Position numbers and translations under genes: made by a program. The notes beneath the pieces are model-generated. The model was not told the origin of the DNA and made no database searches. It saw only the letters and a program-made list of their open reading frames with translations. Of a DNA stretch of 64,000 nucleotides, positions 11,601 through 23,440 are shown one piece after another (within the stretch, counting starts at the first letter, position 1; each line of letters begins with the position of its first letter). Origin of the DNA: Mantis religiosa (lineage: Eukaryota > Arthropoda > Insecta > Mantodea > Mantidae). The DNA lies in assembly GCA_030765055.1 (NCBI GenBank), contig CM060957.1:197281835-197345834 (forward strand). The letters are read 5' to 3'.

Positions 11601-13268
11601 CTCCACGACCATGCACAGACATAAGATCTCTAACTCCAGGGATGTTGCCGAGGAACCTACAGCATTACACTACAAGATCTTCACAAAGCTGACAAACAAA
11701 TCATCACGTCATCCATCCCACATGATTTACAGCATTCCCATTGCAAATGATCGCCACAATGCAGGGCTTCTAGAACGACATCTTCAGTATTCCAGTTCAC
11801 AACATATTTCGTTGCAATGCTATTTGAAAAGAAATGCAATAAACAATTGCATTATCACTGTTGATAAAGTCATGTGCTCTTTAATTGGCTATCCGTAAAA
11901 CATTAGAAGTCACAATATTAAACACATGAGCTAAAATAAAATAAAAATAGAGTGTACTGTACAATTTGTCTGAAGCCTACGTGAAAGGAACAAGCTATTT
12001 TAAAATACATCTTGTCATTAGTTATGTTCAGATACAACAAGCCATCAGCTGTATCTAGTGTTCTCCCTGACTAAGTAGATATCAAAACAATTTTGGCATG
12101 TTTTCTCAAACAGAAAGGAGCGTTGCATTTCCCAATTGCATATTCAGCTTTGCTGTTCTTGTCTTTACTGCAGGATTCACATTGTCTTCTTTTCAATGAT
12201 TAAGGCATGTTCGACAACTCAAATGCGTTTGGTTGTTCAAGTTTATATATCTTTAGAAGCTCTTTCAAACCATTGGGAAGGTTTGATGCCGTTGCTCTTC
12301 TTTTTAGCAGTTGTGACAGTAAAGCTAAGAACAACACTGAAATATTTGAGTCTTGTGAAATATTTGTTTTGGTTTACCACAAGGATAACGCTAGAATTAA
12401 TTCCTACAATATTCAACATATGGTTAAAATTACCACGTAGCGACAATGCATGTATTATTTCAACCCCATATTTATTATCGTAATGCATGACTATCAGACT
12501 TTTTCTTGCCAACTTCAACAGTTGGTCCGACGAAACATGTAAACCTGAGATCAAAACTACTGTTTTATCATTTTGGAACATATGAATCATTTGCAAGATG
12601 GCCTCAGCTATACTTAGGAGATGTGTGACCTCCAGCAATTTTTACAATATGCTTCCTTCAAAACTATTAGCTGCCAGCAACCAGAAGAAAGCTCATGGGG
12701 ACAAACCAGAGACTGAATGAGTAACATGAACTACGATTTGCAAAACAAAGGAGTCATTAGCTGACACACATTGTAATTTTTAATAGCAAAAGTCAAGTTC
12801 TGTTCAACAGAAATGCGGTATATAATCAATATCATATTCAGAAGGAATATTTGTAAAGAGAAATATTCTCACAGTGCCTTTTGGAACATTTGTATCAGCT
12901 CTGAGGAAAAAAGCTCAAGATAAAGCTGGACCTGAAAACCATCTTGACAATGTCACTATTCATGCTGCTGTAAACTAGCAATAATAATGTGATGATAATA
13001 AACACCATCATACAAACTGCTGAGACCAAAACCACCTATTCCCTGAACAATAAGAACTGCTTCCTTGAAACTAGACAAGTAGTGCTCTGGTAACATACTC
13101 TGTTCATCTCTGCTTCAAACCTTTAGAAATCAAATTATTGGCTAGGAAACATGACAATGAACATTTAACACATTATTGTGTGCTGTTATTGTTGTGAATC
13201 AAACTATGTACTTTCAAAAGTTACAAACGACTAAAGCTCTTATTACAACCTTTGCATTATTGGTGTGC
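8659..13268. other. 4.6-kb intergenic region
   Basis: AT-rich sequence downstream of the zinc-finger gene's stop codon. Open frames of 70-131 codons occur on both strands (for example 11548-11898 plus and 12243-12638 minus), but none shows a domain, a splice context or a codon pattern I can support. A segment at about 10240-10375 resembles 57525-57650. Confidence 0.45.
10240..10375 (+). repeat. Dispersed repeat shared with 57525-57650
   Basis: By eye, GAATGCTAATATGACTGTAA and the following sequence to GACATTGTTGAGAAAC match the 57.5-kb region with moderate divergence and the same orientation. Nature unknown. Confidence 0.45.
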
Positions 13269-14706
13269 CTACTTATGTTCATGAAGCAAATTATGTGTTT
13301 TCAAAGTTGACAACCGAGTAAACCTCTTATCACAAACTTTACATTGGTGGGTCTTTGTACTTTCATGAACTAAAGTATGTGTTTTCAAATGTGACAACTG
13401 AGTAAAGCTCTTATCACAAACTTTACATTGATGTGGCTTCTTACCTTCATGAATTAAATTATGTACTTTCAAATATGACAACCGACCAAAGCCCTTATCA
13501 CAAACTTTGCACTGGTATGGCTTGTTACCTTCATGGACAAAACAATGTCTTTTTAAATCTGACAACCGAGTAAACCTTTTATCACAAACATTACATTGAT
13601 GTAGCTTCTTACCTTCATGAATTAAATTATGTACTTTCAAATCTGAGAGGCGAGCAAAGCCCTTATCACAAACTTTACACTGGTGTTCTTTGTTACCTTC
13701 ATGAACAAAATTGTGTCTTTTTAAATCTGACAACCGAGTAAACCTCTTATCACAAACTTTACATTGGTGTACCTTCTTACCTTCATGAACTGAAGTATGT
13801 TCTTTCAAATCTGACAACCGAGTAAACCTCTTATCACAAACTTTACATTGGTGTGGCTTGTTACCTTCATGAACAAAATTATGTCTTTTCAAAGATGACA
13901 ACTGAGTAAAGCTCCTATTACAAACTTTACATTGGTGTGGCTTGTTTCCTTCATGAACAAAATTATGTCTTTTCAAATATGACAACTGAGTAAAGCTCCT
14001 ATTACATACTTCACATTGGTGTGGCTTGTTATCTTCATGAACTAAAGTATGTCTTTTCAAATTTGACAACTGAGTAAAGCTCCTATTACAAACTTCACAT
14101 TGGTATGGCTTGTTACCTTCATGGATTAAATAATGTCTTTTCAAATCCGACAACATGGTAAAGCACTTACCACAAACTTCACATTGATGTTCCTTCTTAC
14201 CTTCATGAAATAAATTATGAGTTTTCAAATTTGACATCTGAGTAAAGCTCTTATCACAGGCTTTACATTGGTATACCTTCTGACCTTCATGAACTAAATT
14301 ATGTGTTTTCAAATGTGACAATTGAGTACAGCTCTTATCACAAACATTACACTGATGTAGTTTCTTACCAGCATTAATAATTTTATGTGTTTTCAAATTC
14401 AATACAGATGTAAAGCTGGACTCACCTGTGCTACACTGTTGAGTTGTTTTGCTCATGTCACTTAAATTACTCTGTTCTAAGTAGAAAGGTTCTATGTAAG
14501 TGTCTGCCTCATCACTACATTTACCATATGGATCAGAATGTACGTATTCCTTTGCAGTTAGTACATCACATGTTACCTCATATTTTTGATAATCATATTC
14601 AAGACGATCGATTCCATTACAGAAGCTTGTGTTTCTTGTTGGGACTTCAGCACAGAACAATGGAGACTTGTCAAGAGTAGTGACAGGAACTGTTTCTGGG
14701 TATAAT
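13269..14706 (-). CDS. C2H2 zinc-finger protein, terminal exon with 13 fingers
   Basis: Last coding exon of a multi-finger nuclear DNA-binding protein, probably a transcription factor. The exon starts after the acceptor TTTCAG (14707-14708) with one base completing a Gly codon, then LYPETVPVTT. About 110 residues of low-complexity leader precede 13 tandem C2H2 fingers of 28 residues each (C-x2-C-x12-H-x3-H), joined by HEG[N/K]K[P/x]HQC linkers, a variant of the TGEKPY linker. One degenerate finger (CSTGESSF...) lies before them. Helix positions are limited: -1 is nearly always Q or R and many fingers read RLSDLKR. The stop TAG is at 13269-13271. Phase matches the 32-nt exon at 17549-17580. 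The target DNA is unknown. Confidence 0.92.
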
Positions 14707-17548
14707 CTGAAATGTTGCAGAACTTAGTATCATTTTAAAATGTGTGACATATGAAACTCACAGATAAGTGGAAAGGAGCTACAAATAATGAATCTATCTA
14801 CAATTAACATTTTAAATTAACCCAGAATTGTACAGCCCAGTACTGTTACCTTTGTTCTGCTCTAGATTGTGGTGAAGAAAGAGCAAGTAAATAACTCCAT
14901 TATCAGTTAATGCCCACAGCAAAGTGATCAACTATACCATTCAGAAATTCGGTTATTCTATTATAGCAATGGTAATTCTAGTGTTGCGAAACATTGCACT
15001 AAATTTGTCTTTGCTGTCACCTATCAATAACGAGTGAAGGAAGCTTTGACTACTGGTTTACCTGAACAAGCAGAACTGACTCTCATATATTCTTGTTCCT
15101 TTGAGAACGAAATAAAGATATGAAAGGAGAGCAATTGGACAGACTGAGTGACACTAAGGAATCAATTTCATAATCAGGATTTGAACATGGGTCTCCCAGT
15201 CTTGATCAGCTGGTGTAACTACTGAGCTATGATATTAATGACTCGCATTATCCGGGTAAACAACCAGGAAATTCTCATATACATATCAGACATCTCCTTA
15301 ATGGTGATTTATAACAAGTAAAAACCTAAGTACAGGCTTTTTAGTCAACCACTATTATTTGTCAGACTGAGTGAACCTATCCAGAATTTGGCCTACACAT
15401 GGCTGGTGTGACAGAACAATTTAACCAACATTTAGATCTAATAGTAGCATAGCATCCACTCTGCCATCTAATGTAAATTCCTATCTGCCTCCCATTGTTG
15501 GTCCAGCATTTTTTGATTGTCGGTCTTCCTTTTCTTATCTACTTCTTTTTAACTTTCCAAAACAAGTTTCACATATTTTTATTTCCTCCTCTGATAATAG
15601 TTAAAGCTATTAACTTGATTCAAGTCTTTTGATGTTTCTCCTCCCATTGCGCTAGTTCTCTACTCTTGTCAGGTAATGAACCGTACTTTCTGTTTCTCTA
15701 CATAATTCACATATTCCTATTGTGCTTCTTAATTACATTGAACTCATTCTTACCCAAGACATTCCTTCCTCCTCCTGTCTATCGCATAGTTCTACATATC
15801 TCTTTTTTGTGCTATTCCCTTTTAGATCACTATCAAATTTAAAGATTTTTCTATTTTCTAGCCTTCCCCATTTTTGTCTTTCTATATGCTCCATTGTGGT
15901 TGTAATTATTTTCCATAAAATGTCTACAATTCTATTTTCTATATTCCATTTATCCTGAATTCATATTTCTTCCATAGCTCATTTTACTACTGACCTCTAT
16001 CTACTCCTGTTCTCTACCTGCTCTTGTCAATTTATATAAAACTCTAGGATTTTGTCTTGTCTTTTGTCGAGAATTTACAGCCAACTCTCAGGATTCTTTC
16101 AAATATTATACCTGCTACTCAGGTTTTTCCTAATTCCACTAAGGAGCTAATCTCTTTACTATTACTTACTTTTGACATTCTACAGCAGAGACAGGGATAT
16201 ACCAACATACAGACCTATACAGAAAATGGATTTAGTAGCTTTGTAGGCATTGGTTCAAACGTTTAATAAAGGAAAGTTGAATCTTAGATATAAAATTAAA
16301 TTGATCCTCTTTAGCCTCAACTGGTTACTTTTATCTCTCTTGTACTATTAATTACTAAATGCTTAGTGTCATATGAACACAGAAACGTTTTACCACATAT
16401 CTTGTGGTAGGAAAAAGCAGCTTATAAAATGTTGAAATAATAGTAACATTTTCAGAAGTGCTTGATTATGAGCTGAAATTTAAATTCAATATCCCCTCTG
16501 TGATAAACAAAAAGAAATTGGATCCTATAAGCAAACATTCTGCACCTTGTTGAAATCACGCAGAACTCAAATGAATCGTTTAGTGGAGAAAGGAACGTCA
16601 TTTTTTTTTTTAACTTTTTAGGGTCGACAGAAAATGGTTAGTTTTAAACTTATATTCGGAAGGTTCTGTTTTATGTATTCCATATTACAGTACAGTAAAT
16701 ATATATATAAATGCACCCAATTAATTCTTCCTAATTATTGAAAAAAGTGATCTTGTAGTGCATCCAGAAATTCCGTAATTTATAAATTACTGTTATTTGG
16801 GTCATTTAGATGTCCTCCAATTTCTGAATGTCACTCTCAGTTATGGATATGCTGGCTCCCGGTTCATGAGAACATTTGTACGCATTTTCAGCAAATAGAA
16901 TGTACTGTCAGACAAATATTAATAACTTTAAGTTTGCCAACAGATCTAATAGAAATCCATAATGCGGATGACAAGAAACAGAATGAAGATGTGCAGAATT
17001 TACATACAAGAAGCAAACATGTGCATAAATAAAATCATGGCTTGACATGGTACCCTAGTTCTCCAAAGATGTTGAAACTATCTTGAAGTGCAAAAAATTT
17101 GCATAGAGAAAAAGAAATGTGACCAGAAGTTTCAAACACACTTTCCTCCATGTAGCAAAAACCGCAAGTAACATATAAAGCAATCAAAGATAGAAATAAT
17201 AACACAAGAACTGCATAATGTAAGCCACAACACATGTTCTTATATGACGTTACTGCTAGTATGATATTGTAGTACGTTATAGCACAAAATACCTGAAAAT
17301 AAGTGAACATTTACAGAACAGCTTTTAAGGTATATAGTTTCGTATATGCATTATTACAAATATAATTTGTTGTATTTTGTAGACCGAAACATGTTCAGTA
17401 TGGGAATTTCTTTTGTCCCATATCATTTTGCTTAGAGCAAGTTCTACAGTATATCTATTTGTATTAGTTCAAGAGCTCGATGACACATGTACTAAAATAA
17501 ATGCTGGTGTAAACATAAGGGTTATAATTGAAAAGAGTCAGGACTTAC
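14707..17548 (-). other. Intron of the zinc-finger gene
   Basis: Intron of about 2.8 kb between microexon and finger exon, with GTAAG donor at 17548-17544 and TTTCAG acceptor. Apart from a tRNA-like SINE remnant near 15095-15240 and T-rich tracts at 15700-16050, I see nothing in it. Confidence 0.7.
15095..15240 (-). repeat. Degenerate tRNA-derived SINE
   Basis: Reverse complement shows an A box-like TAGCTCAGTAGTTA followed about 35 bases later by a B box-like GTTCAAATCC, the internal pol III promoter arrangement of tRNA-derived SINEs. The cloverleaf is poor, so it is not a functional tRNA. Boundaries and target duplication are not determined. Confidence 0.5.
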
Positions 17549-17580
17549 CCTGAGCATTTTATTTGAGGAAGGACCACATC
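17549..17580 (-). CDS. 32-nt microexon of the zinc-finger gene
   Basis: Minus-strand exon bounded by the acceptor TTGTGTTACAG (ending 17581) and the donor GTAAGTCC (starting 17548). Entered in phase 0 it encodes DVVLPQIKCS plus two bases; these combine with the first base of the finger exon to give Gly. Joining the acidic exon directly to the finger exon would hit a stop after about 11 codons, whereas insertion of this exon keeps the frame open. That phase logic, together with two strong splice sites, is the support. RNA evidence is lacking. Confidence 0.8.
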
Positions 17581-18363
17581 CTGTAACACAATAATTCAAA
17601 TGTATTACTTTCACACAAATATCTACACAGTGTTAAATGTCCTGCTAAGATATTTATAAGATATGTAGAGACAGTATTTGATATTTGATCTTGCAATAAT
17701 GAGTACGAAAACCAAGTGGAGAAAGCATTTGTTTGGCTTAGAGAACACAGAACTAGAAACAGAAATGTTTAATAAATCAGAATATATGATTAAAGTGGTC
17801 AAGCACTTACAAATATTAAGACAGGAACACAGACAGGAAAGAAAGATCAACATGTTAGATTCATTTATACCAATAACACATTTGGTCATGACATCAGTGA
17901 AGTAGCTAGTAGACTCCTCACTACAACCTGTACCTAGATTAATGATGATAATAATAAAGCAGTAAATGCAAATTGCTTTTAGTATACAGGTCTTCTCAAA
18001 AACGCAATCATATCTGAACATACTTAAACATAGATACTGTATTGTATTTAAAATGTAAAAACCTGGAAGAGTGCCAATTGCCATTCTTTTTGTACACATA
18101 CTTGTATGAAATGATATCCAAGATATCTATAAGGTTATGGTTCATACTGCAGGAGCTTATAGCTATGAGAGTCAGCTGATATGTCCTGGGCATATGTTTA
18201 AAGGTTTATGACTGAGTCGACTGTTGTCTTTGAATCAGTGACTTCAGTTTAATCTTTATTTAAGCACAAAAGATTATAATATTCTGCAATAGTACGCAAT
18301 ATATTGGCGACATTATTACAAAACATTTCTCAGTCTAACTCAGCAGGTTTCTACATAACTTAC
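17581..18363 (-). other. Intron of the zinc-finger gene with early polyadenylation signal
   Basis: Intron of about 783 bp. Roughly 100 bases after the donor (18363) the transcript strand contains AATAAAG (about 18254). The same donor-proximal stretch and AATAAAG are conserved in the plus-strand duplicate near 57098. An intronic polyadenylation isoform lacking fingers is possible. Confidence 0.55.
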
Positions 18364-18839
18364 CTTAGTATTACCACCATTTGATGAAGTTTCTGTTTCC
18401 ATCCACCAAGGTTCTTCTTTAATTTCTATTTTATTATCAATTTCGTGAATACTGTTGTATTTCTTATCAATCATTGCAGGATCCTCTAGAAGAAATTCTC
18501 CCTCATTCTGTGAACCAAGGTCTAAAATAGAGTCTGTTGTTCAATTTCTGATTTCCCATTTTTGTCACAGTTGTTGCTCCATGTAGCAGTTCTGCTCTTA
18601 ATTTGCTTGACAAGATCTTTGATAAAAGGAGGCTCTGATTTAATTTCTGTTTTGACGGTTATCTCACAATAAGTGACATCAACAATGTTTGTGTTTGCTG
18701 TAACAACTTTGTGAAAGAACTCTCTCTCGTTCTGTGAGGCTGTGTCATCTTCAAGGGGAGTCTCTTCTTTGATTTCTATTTTCTCATCCATTTCAAACAG
18801 CTGTCGAATTGGATGTTGCTGTTATTTCCAGAAATAAAT
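18364..18839 (-). CDS. Acidic IKEE-repeat exon of the zinc-finger gene (frameshifted)
   Basis: Exon with acceptor CCTTCACAG (18841-18840) and donor AAG|GTAAGTTATG (18364/18363). Translation probably starts at ATG 18791 (context TTTGAAATGG), giving MDEKIEIKEETPLEDD and one copy of the module seen three times at 56187-57002: NEREFF, then EITVKTEIKSE and KDLVKQIKS. These IKEE and VKTEIKSE motifs resemble SUMO-type psi-K-x-E sites. The frame is lost near 18540, where a TAG follows EQQTLF. In the next frame the exon continues LGSQNEGEFLLEDP to EIKEEPWWMETETSS and leaves in phase 0, matching the microexon. So either this copy is broken by a 1-nt shift or the sequence has an error there. Confidence 0.8.
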
Positions 18840-19445
18840 CTGTGAAGGAAAAATCATATTTCATATACCAAAAACTATAAGTAAAGTTAGCCATCAGCTT
18901 CATGAATCTATCAGTAATTGTTCAAACGACACTAAATACCACTGTTCCCTGATCATACAAACATTTCTTGAAATGATGAACCAGACTTAGGAAACTCAAA
19001 GACATGAGAAGATCTCAAACTACAGACAGTTGTCTGTTCATGTAAACGCTATTTTCACTCCAGCTAACTTACTGAGATACTGTACCAACATTAAGCTTCC
19101 TAATCTGTTTAAAATATCACGGATAAATATCAAAGCAATCTCAGGTTTACATATAACTAAAACAAACTGCTATGTGACAATTACTAATACCATACTTAGT
19201 TTGTATTCTGTTACTGTTGTTCTAAGGTTTGCTGTGATATGTAAATTAAACAAGAAGGTTTAGTACTACACAGCATAACAGTTCTGGTAATAAAACATCC
19301 ACGGAGGGCAACAAATCTTACAGTTTGGTATTTAGTGTTGTACAACTTTTTAATTTAACACAACAAGAACCAAGGATACAAGCAAAGACTGAAACAATTT
19401 TCCTTAAGATTAAACAAGTGATGTATTGTTATTTATTAACTCAAT
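18840..19445. other. Upstream flank or 5' intron of the zinc-finger gene
   Basis: Upstream of the acidic exon. Because that exon begins with a splice acceptor, a 5' untranslated exon should lie at higher coordinates, but I could not identify it. Confidence 0.4.
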
Positions 19446-20125
19446 GGTACGAGGGCATATCAAATATAAACGGGAAGTTTGATGTAACACTGTCGGCAAT
19501 AATTTTGAGGAGAAACTTTGTCAGTATGTTGGAGGGGGGGGTTATCTACAGAGAGGGTACTGTGTGTGCATGCACTGAGGAGAATGGGGCTGGGCCATGA
19601 CTGAGTAAGAGCTGCACATGTCTGTTACACAACGCATCATCCTCAGTTTTCTTGCAAAAAAGGGCAGCAAGTTTTTGGAAAGCTTTAGACAGCTCTGCGC
19701 ACAGTTTGGGGAAGAAATAATTTGGATGACTGGAGTGTATGAGTGGGCTAAATATTTTGTGGCGGGAAGAGATGCTGTAGAAAATGAACCTCATAGGAGC
19801 AGATCGGGGACAAGCATTACTGCAGATAACATTGTTCCTATTTGTGACATTATTGAAGAAGATTGGCGCATAAAGGAATCTGAAATTTTTTCTTTTTTTT
19901 TCACAAGGACAAGTTATGGAAGTATTTTATCATCCGAGATGAACTCCATTATAGAAAACTGTCTGCCAGATACGTGATTTGTGATGAAACATGGTGCATC
20001 AATACACAAAGCAAGCAAGCGTGGAGTGACAGCGAGGAGACTAAACAAGTCCGGTCGAAGTCAGAACACGCCCATCTTCTGGAAAGGTGCTAGCATCCGT
20101 TTCCTGGGACTCTGCGGGCATTTTG
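19446..20125 (+). pseudogene. Mariner transposase remnant (SETMAR-like type)
   Basis: Starts with TACGAGGGCATATCAAATAT, typical of a mariner terminal repeat. At 19618-19860 a frame reads LESFRQLCAQFGEE, VYEWAKYFVAGRDAVE and TADNIVPICDIIEEDWRI, the paired helix-turn-helix and linker of mariner transposases (usually W.K.F..GRD.V). Further on, about 19970-20010, ICDETWCINTQSKQAW keeps the DETW second catalytic motif. First catalytic Asp and C-terminus are not recognisable. Several frameshifts; inactive. Confidence 0.8.
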
Positions 20126-20559
20126 CATTTCTTCACTAATAAAGGACAATCAAAGGACAATTAATAAAATGTTCCGTTATAATTCACTAACCTGTACGGA
20201 TGGAACTTCTACACATTCACTACTAACAGACCAATACCCAATACTAACAACACAACTGCTACAGCCAACTGATTCTTAACAACTCTGATACTCACTGGTA
20301 CAATCATAACTATCAACTCAACAGAACCTGACTTTACACTGCGTGTACAACCTTCATTTCACAAATTAAATGTTCTAGAAAATAAAATTACTCGAACTCA
20401 AGTAAAATCATCTAGATCTTAGGAAATCAAATGGTTTCACAACAATACAAAATACAGAAAGATAAGAGCTACTTCCTCATGAGTGACTGTGCTCAAATAT
20501 TGCATTTTTCACTTCTTCCATGACAACTTTTAAGATAGTGGAATGGGCTGACTAGTATT
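20126..20559. other. Unassigned spacer
   Basis: Between two transposase remnants. No feature supported. Confidence 0.4.
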
Positions 20560-20940
20560 TGCCATCACCATGATACCAGGGATGTAAACATTCTAACAAT
20601 GGCCCTTTGCTCAGGAGTTAATACAATTCTCAATATTGCTTCAATGCAGCTCTTGATGGAGAGAGATGTGATAGGAATGGAACCTTTGGTGATGGAGAAT
20701 GCAAAGTACACTTGCTTGACTCATTCCACTCCCATGTGTGATTGTGTGGCAACTTATTTGTGAATCTACTGTAACAACAGCCAAAACATTCATTTCTCCT
20801 AAATCTCCAGTCTCCTGTTTCTTTCTCTTATATTTTCCTGGTGTTGCACTAGCACTTTCATGTAACTGTTTGAAGAGCTTGTTAAATAAATGCAGAGATG
20901 GTTGACATATATTGGGATATCTTTCCCTATACACCATAAG
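20560..20940 (-). pseudogene. DUF4817-type transposase N-terminal remnant
   Basis: Minus-strand frame starting at about 20937 reads VYRERYPNICQPS, a basic KYKRKKQ segment, then MNVLAVVTVDSQISC, SGMSQASVLCIL and FHSYHISLHQELH. This order (a YREKYP motif, a basic stretch, an NVLAAV.V.P..S...I segment, SQ.SV..IL helix-turn-helix, then H.YH..L.QELH) is characteristic of a repetitive insect transposase-like family carrying DUF4817. The DDE core that should follow is not open here. Family assignment rests on motif memory, not a search. Confidence 0.7.
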
Positions 20941-21449
20941 CCTTAAGGCTGGACCTCATTCGGAGCTTAACAGACCGGTCCTTTGGAATGAAAAAAAAAA
21001 GAAAAACACCATACAAGAACAATAAACAAACCATAACAAAATCGTACCTAGCAACTAAGCAGGTTGAATGGAACACATAATTGTCGCTGTGTAAAAGTTA
21101 CAAAATAGATATCTCGTGAGCTATTGGCATTACAATTCTGTGGAAAACGTCATAAACATTCCAATTTACCATACTTTTGATCTTTTATGTCATTAGGCAT
21201 TGTTCTATTTTAAAAAGTGTATGTTTGCTATAAAAATACACCTAAGTGTTATTAAATTCTATTTATAGGCTAAAACTATGAGCCCCTGATTACCAAACAC
21301 TGTGAAAACTGCATACCAATAACAGTTTCCATTTCAGAAATATTGGACATGCAAGTTTTAGATGATTCAGCATTTATTTTACCGGAGCATAAAGACTTAG
21401 CCATATATGATTCATGTTCATTTGCCAGGAATATTAAAAAAAAACAACA
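20941..21449. other. Unassigned spacer
   Basis: AT-rich sequence, no supported feature. Confidence 0.4.
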
Positions 21450-22215
21450 ACTATTGAACTTCTATGATCACTTCCAATAATAGGCTAATATCACTACTGA
21501 CAGAGCTTTCTAAAATAATGAAGTATACAATGGTTAAAGCATACATGAAGCTAAACAATATTCTCCTATCATCCTAGTTCGGTTTTAGTTATACATAAAT
21601 GCAAACTTTAGAATTAGTAAATGCCTTGGATAAAACAGAACTACCATTACAAACTTTCTGTGATTTAGCTATGGTATTTGACAACCTCTTCATCAATAGT
21701 TAGAACTTCATGGTTTTAACGAGATCTCTATTAAGTAATATAAATATTTCGTAACCTCCAAGAAACCTCAATAAATTACATATGATTTGAAATCTAGCGT
21801 AAAGTTGTTACAAAGTATCTATATTTGAGCCATTGTTATGTTTTAACAGCTATTCACATTTAATTTCAGTAAGGAGCCAACAGATGTGCTCTTTGCACAT
21901 GATACTAGGGTTCTTATATCTGAAAAGTGACATCAGCAAATAAAGACATTGTCAATAACAGATTCAAAAAGTTCAAATTTGCTTTGAAGAAATAAAACTA
22001 GCATCTTTATTAAGTTTAAAAGAAAGCATAAGTGCAAAATGGAGTTAACAATTAGATACAGCAGTCACACTAATGTATTTCAAACAAAATTTCTTTGTTT
22101 CTGAAAAGAAGATCCAGTTAGAGAAAACAAATAAAAGTCATGCAATGAAATCTTATCTCTAATTGCTTTGTATTAAGAAATGTAAAAGTCTGCTCAAGCA
22201 AAATGACTTATTTTA
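21450..22215 (+). pseudogene. Degraded non-LTR retrotransposon reverse transcriptase
   Basis: Heavily mutated RT. Pieces recognised in order are LTELSKIMKYTMVKAYM and LNNIL...FGF (finger region), TFCDLAMVFDNLF (equivalent of the F.DLSKAFD block with the first catalytic Asp), and FAHDTRVLI at about 21890 in place of FADDTxxLI, so one catalytic Asp is replaced by His. The thumb-proximal SYL..LCIKKCKSLLKQND (about 22145-22200) is clearly the same family as the minus-strand fragment at 47170-47590. No 5' domain is left. Inactive. Confidence 0.72.
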
Positions 22216-23178
22216 AAATAAATGTGTTGGCATAACCCTCCTCCTTTTCTGTCTCCTTCCCCCTCCTATATTCAGTAAACTTATCGCTTTTGTTGCATGA
22301 TGCAGTATGCCATGTGAATCATCTGTCCCCTGAGTATAATATGCTTTAAAGTACTGTGATGCTGTCATATGTATATCTGAGTGTTGTGATAGTACCTCCT
22401 GTAATTTCTAAGTTAAAAGGAAACTCTTCATATCAAACTTATGAGGTGATTGCTAAGGCGTGAATCAGAGGGGACAGATACAAATTATTATGTAGAGGAG
22501 GAGAGATGATAACCAGGATATCTGGAACTGTCGGACCAGCTCCATCTACTGATGCCAGTCCCTTTAGCACATGATGCCAGTTGTGGAAGAGGAAATTTAA
22601 AATTGTAGGAAACAGTGTTTCTTAGTTGGAGTAGAAAAAAGTAAAAAAAAGACTATTTTTTGATAGATGAGATGTAAGGTTATGGGAATCCAGTAATCTG
22701 TGGGTTTAGTTACTTTGTTATGGTAGCAAGTAGATGATATCTGCCAAATTTGTAAATTGATTTGTGTAATTTGATTTAAAAATGAAGTTCGCATAATAAT
22801 GCTTGGTATAGATTCCAGAAACCCAGATATTAGATATGCAGAGAAGCTGAAGTGAGACGTTTGTAACTGAGGTAAGCTATGGCAAATGTACCATATTTAA
22901 GAAGATATTGTTTGTACCGGCTTAATTCTAAAATCATAATTATTGTTGTTACAAGAAAACCAGACAGCATCTGAAAATTATATTGCCATATTCGTATTCA
23001 ACATGAAAAAAAAAACCCATTAAAGTCCAGTGTTTTTGTTTCCATAAAGGCTAAATTTTGTTGTTCAGTATTTTCTGATATTCATTTACAGAAGTGTACA
23101 AGGTCCAGCTGCATTAACCTCGTGAGAAAAAATCTTCATAAAGAAATATGAAAGAAAATTGTTTAATTTCAACAATAC
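22216..23178. other. Unassigned spacer
   Basis: No coding or repeat signal that I can support. Confidence 0.4.
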
Positions 23179-23291
23179 CTTTGAAGAAAACCCAAACTTC
23201 AACTTCATCAAGATACCGACCGACAGAGGCACCTATCTCCTCCAATGAGTACACCAAACCAACATTGACAACAGCTGATGTTAGGAAGATC
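23179..23291 (-). CDS. Possible orphan exon of an unidentified gene
   Basis: A 113-nt minus-strand segment bounded by AG (23293-23292) and GT (23178-23177) with balanced base composition unlike its AT-rich surroundings. In one frame it reads FLTSAVVNVGLVYSLEEIG and then SVGRYLDEVEVWVFFK without stops. I do not recognise the protein. The acceptor has a weak polypyrimidine tract. No partner exons were found. It may equally be a fragment of an unrecognised repeat. Confidence 0.25.
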
Positions 23292-23384
23292 CTAATTAAA
23301 CACATTGAGTATTAGTTTGAATCAAAATTATATTACTTCTGTGCCTCATTGTAACATAGTCCTTACACATTGGAAACATTATAT

Positions 23385-23440
23385 TGACACCTAATTATCG
23401 GAAGGCGCGACCAACTGGCGGCTGGGTGAGGGCCAGAAGA
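23385..23440 (+). repeat. Truncated 5' LTR of gypsy B
   Basis: TGACACCTAATTATCGGAAG to GGCCAGAAG matches the first 55 bp of the LTRs at 3395 and 25784, then switches to RT codons. The junction falls in AGAAG/AAGAA sequence shared by LTR and RT. Confidence 0.85.

Noticed and set aside
12243..12638. 131-codon minus-strand open frame, and a 116-codon plus-strand frame at 11548-11898
   Set aside because: No domain, splice context or homologue that I recognise. Length is within what AT-rich sequence of this size can produce by chance.
15160..15240. tRNA gene
   Set aside because: A and B box-like sequences are present but the stems do not pair properly and there is no clean anticodon loop. It fits a degenerate SINE.
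15722..16266. Ser- and Leu-rich open frames
   Set aside because: Composition follows the T-rich tract in the intron. There is no recognisable motif.
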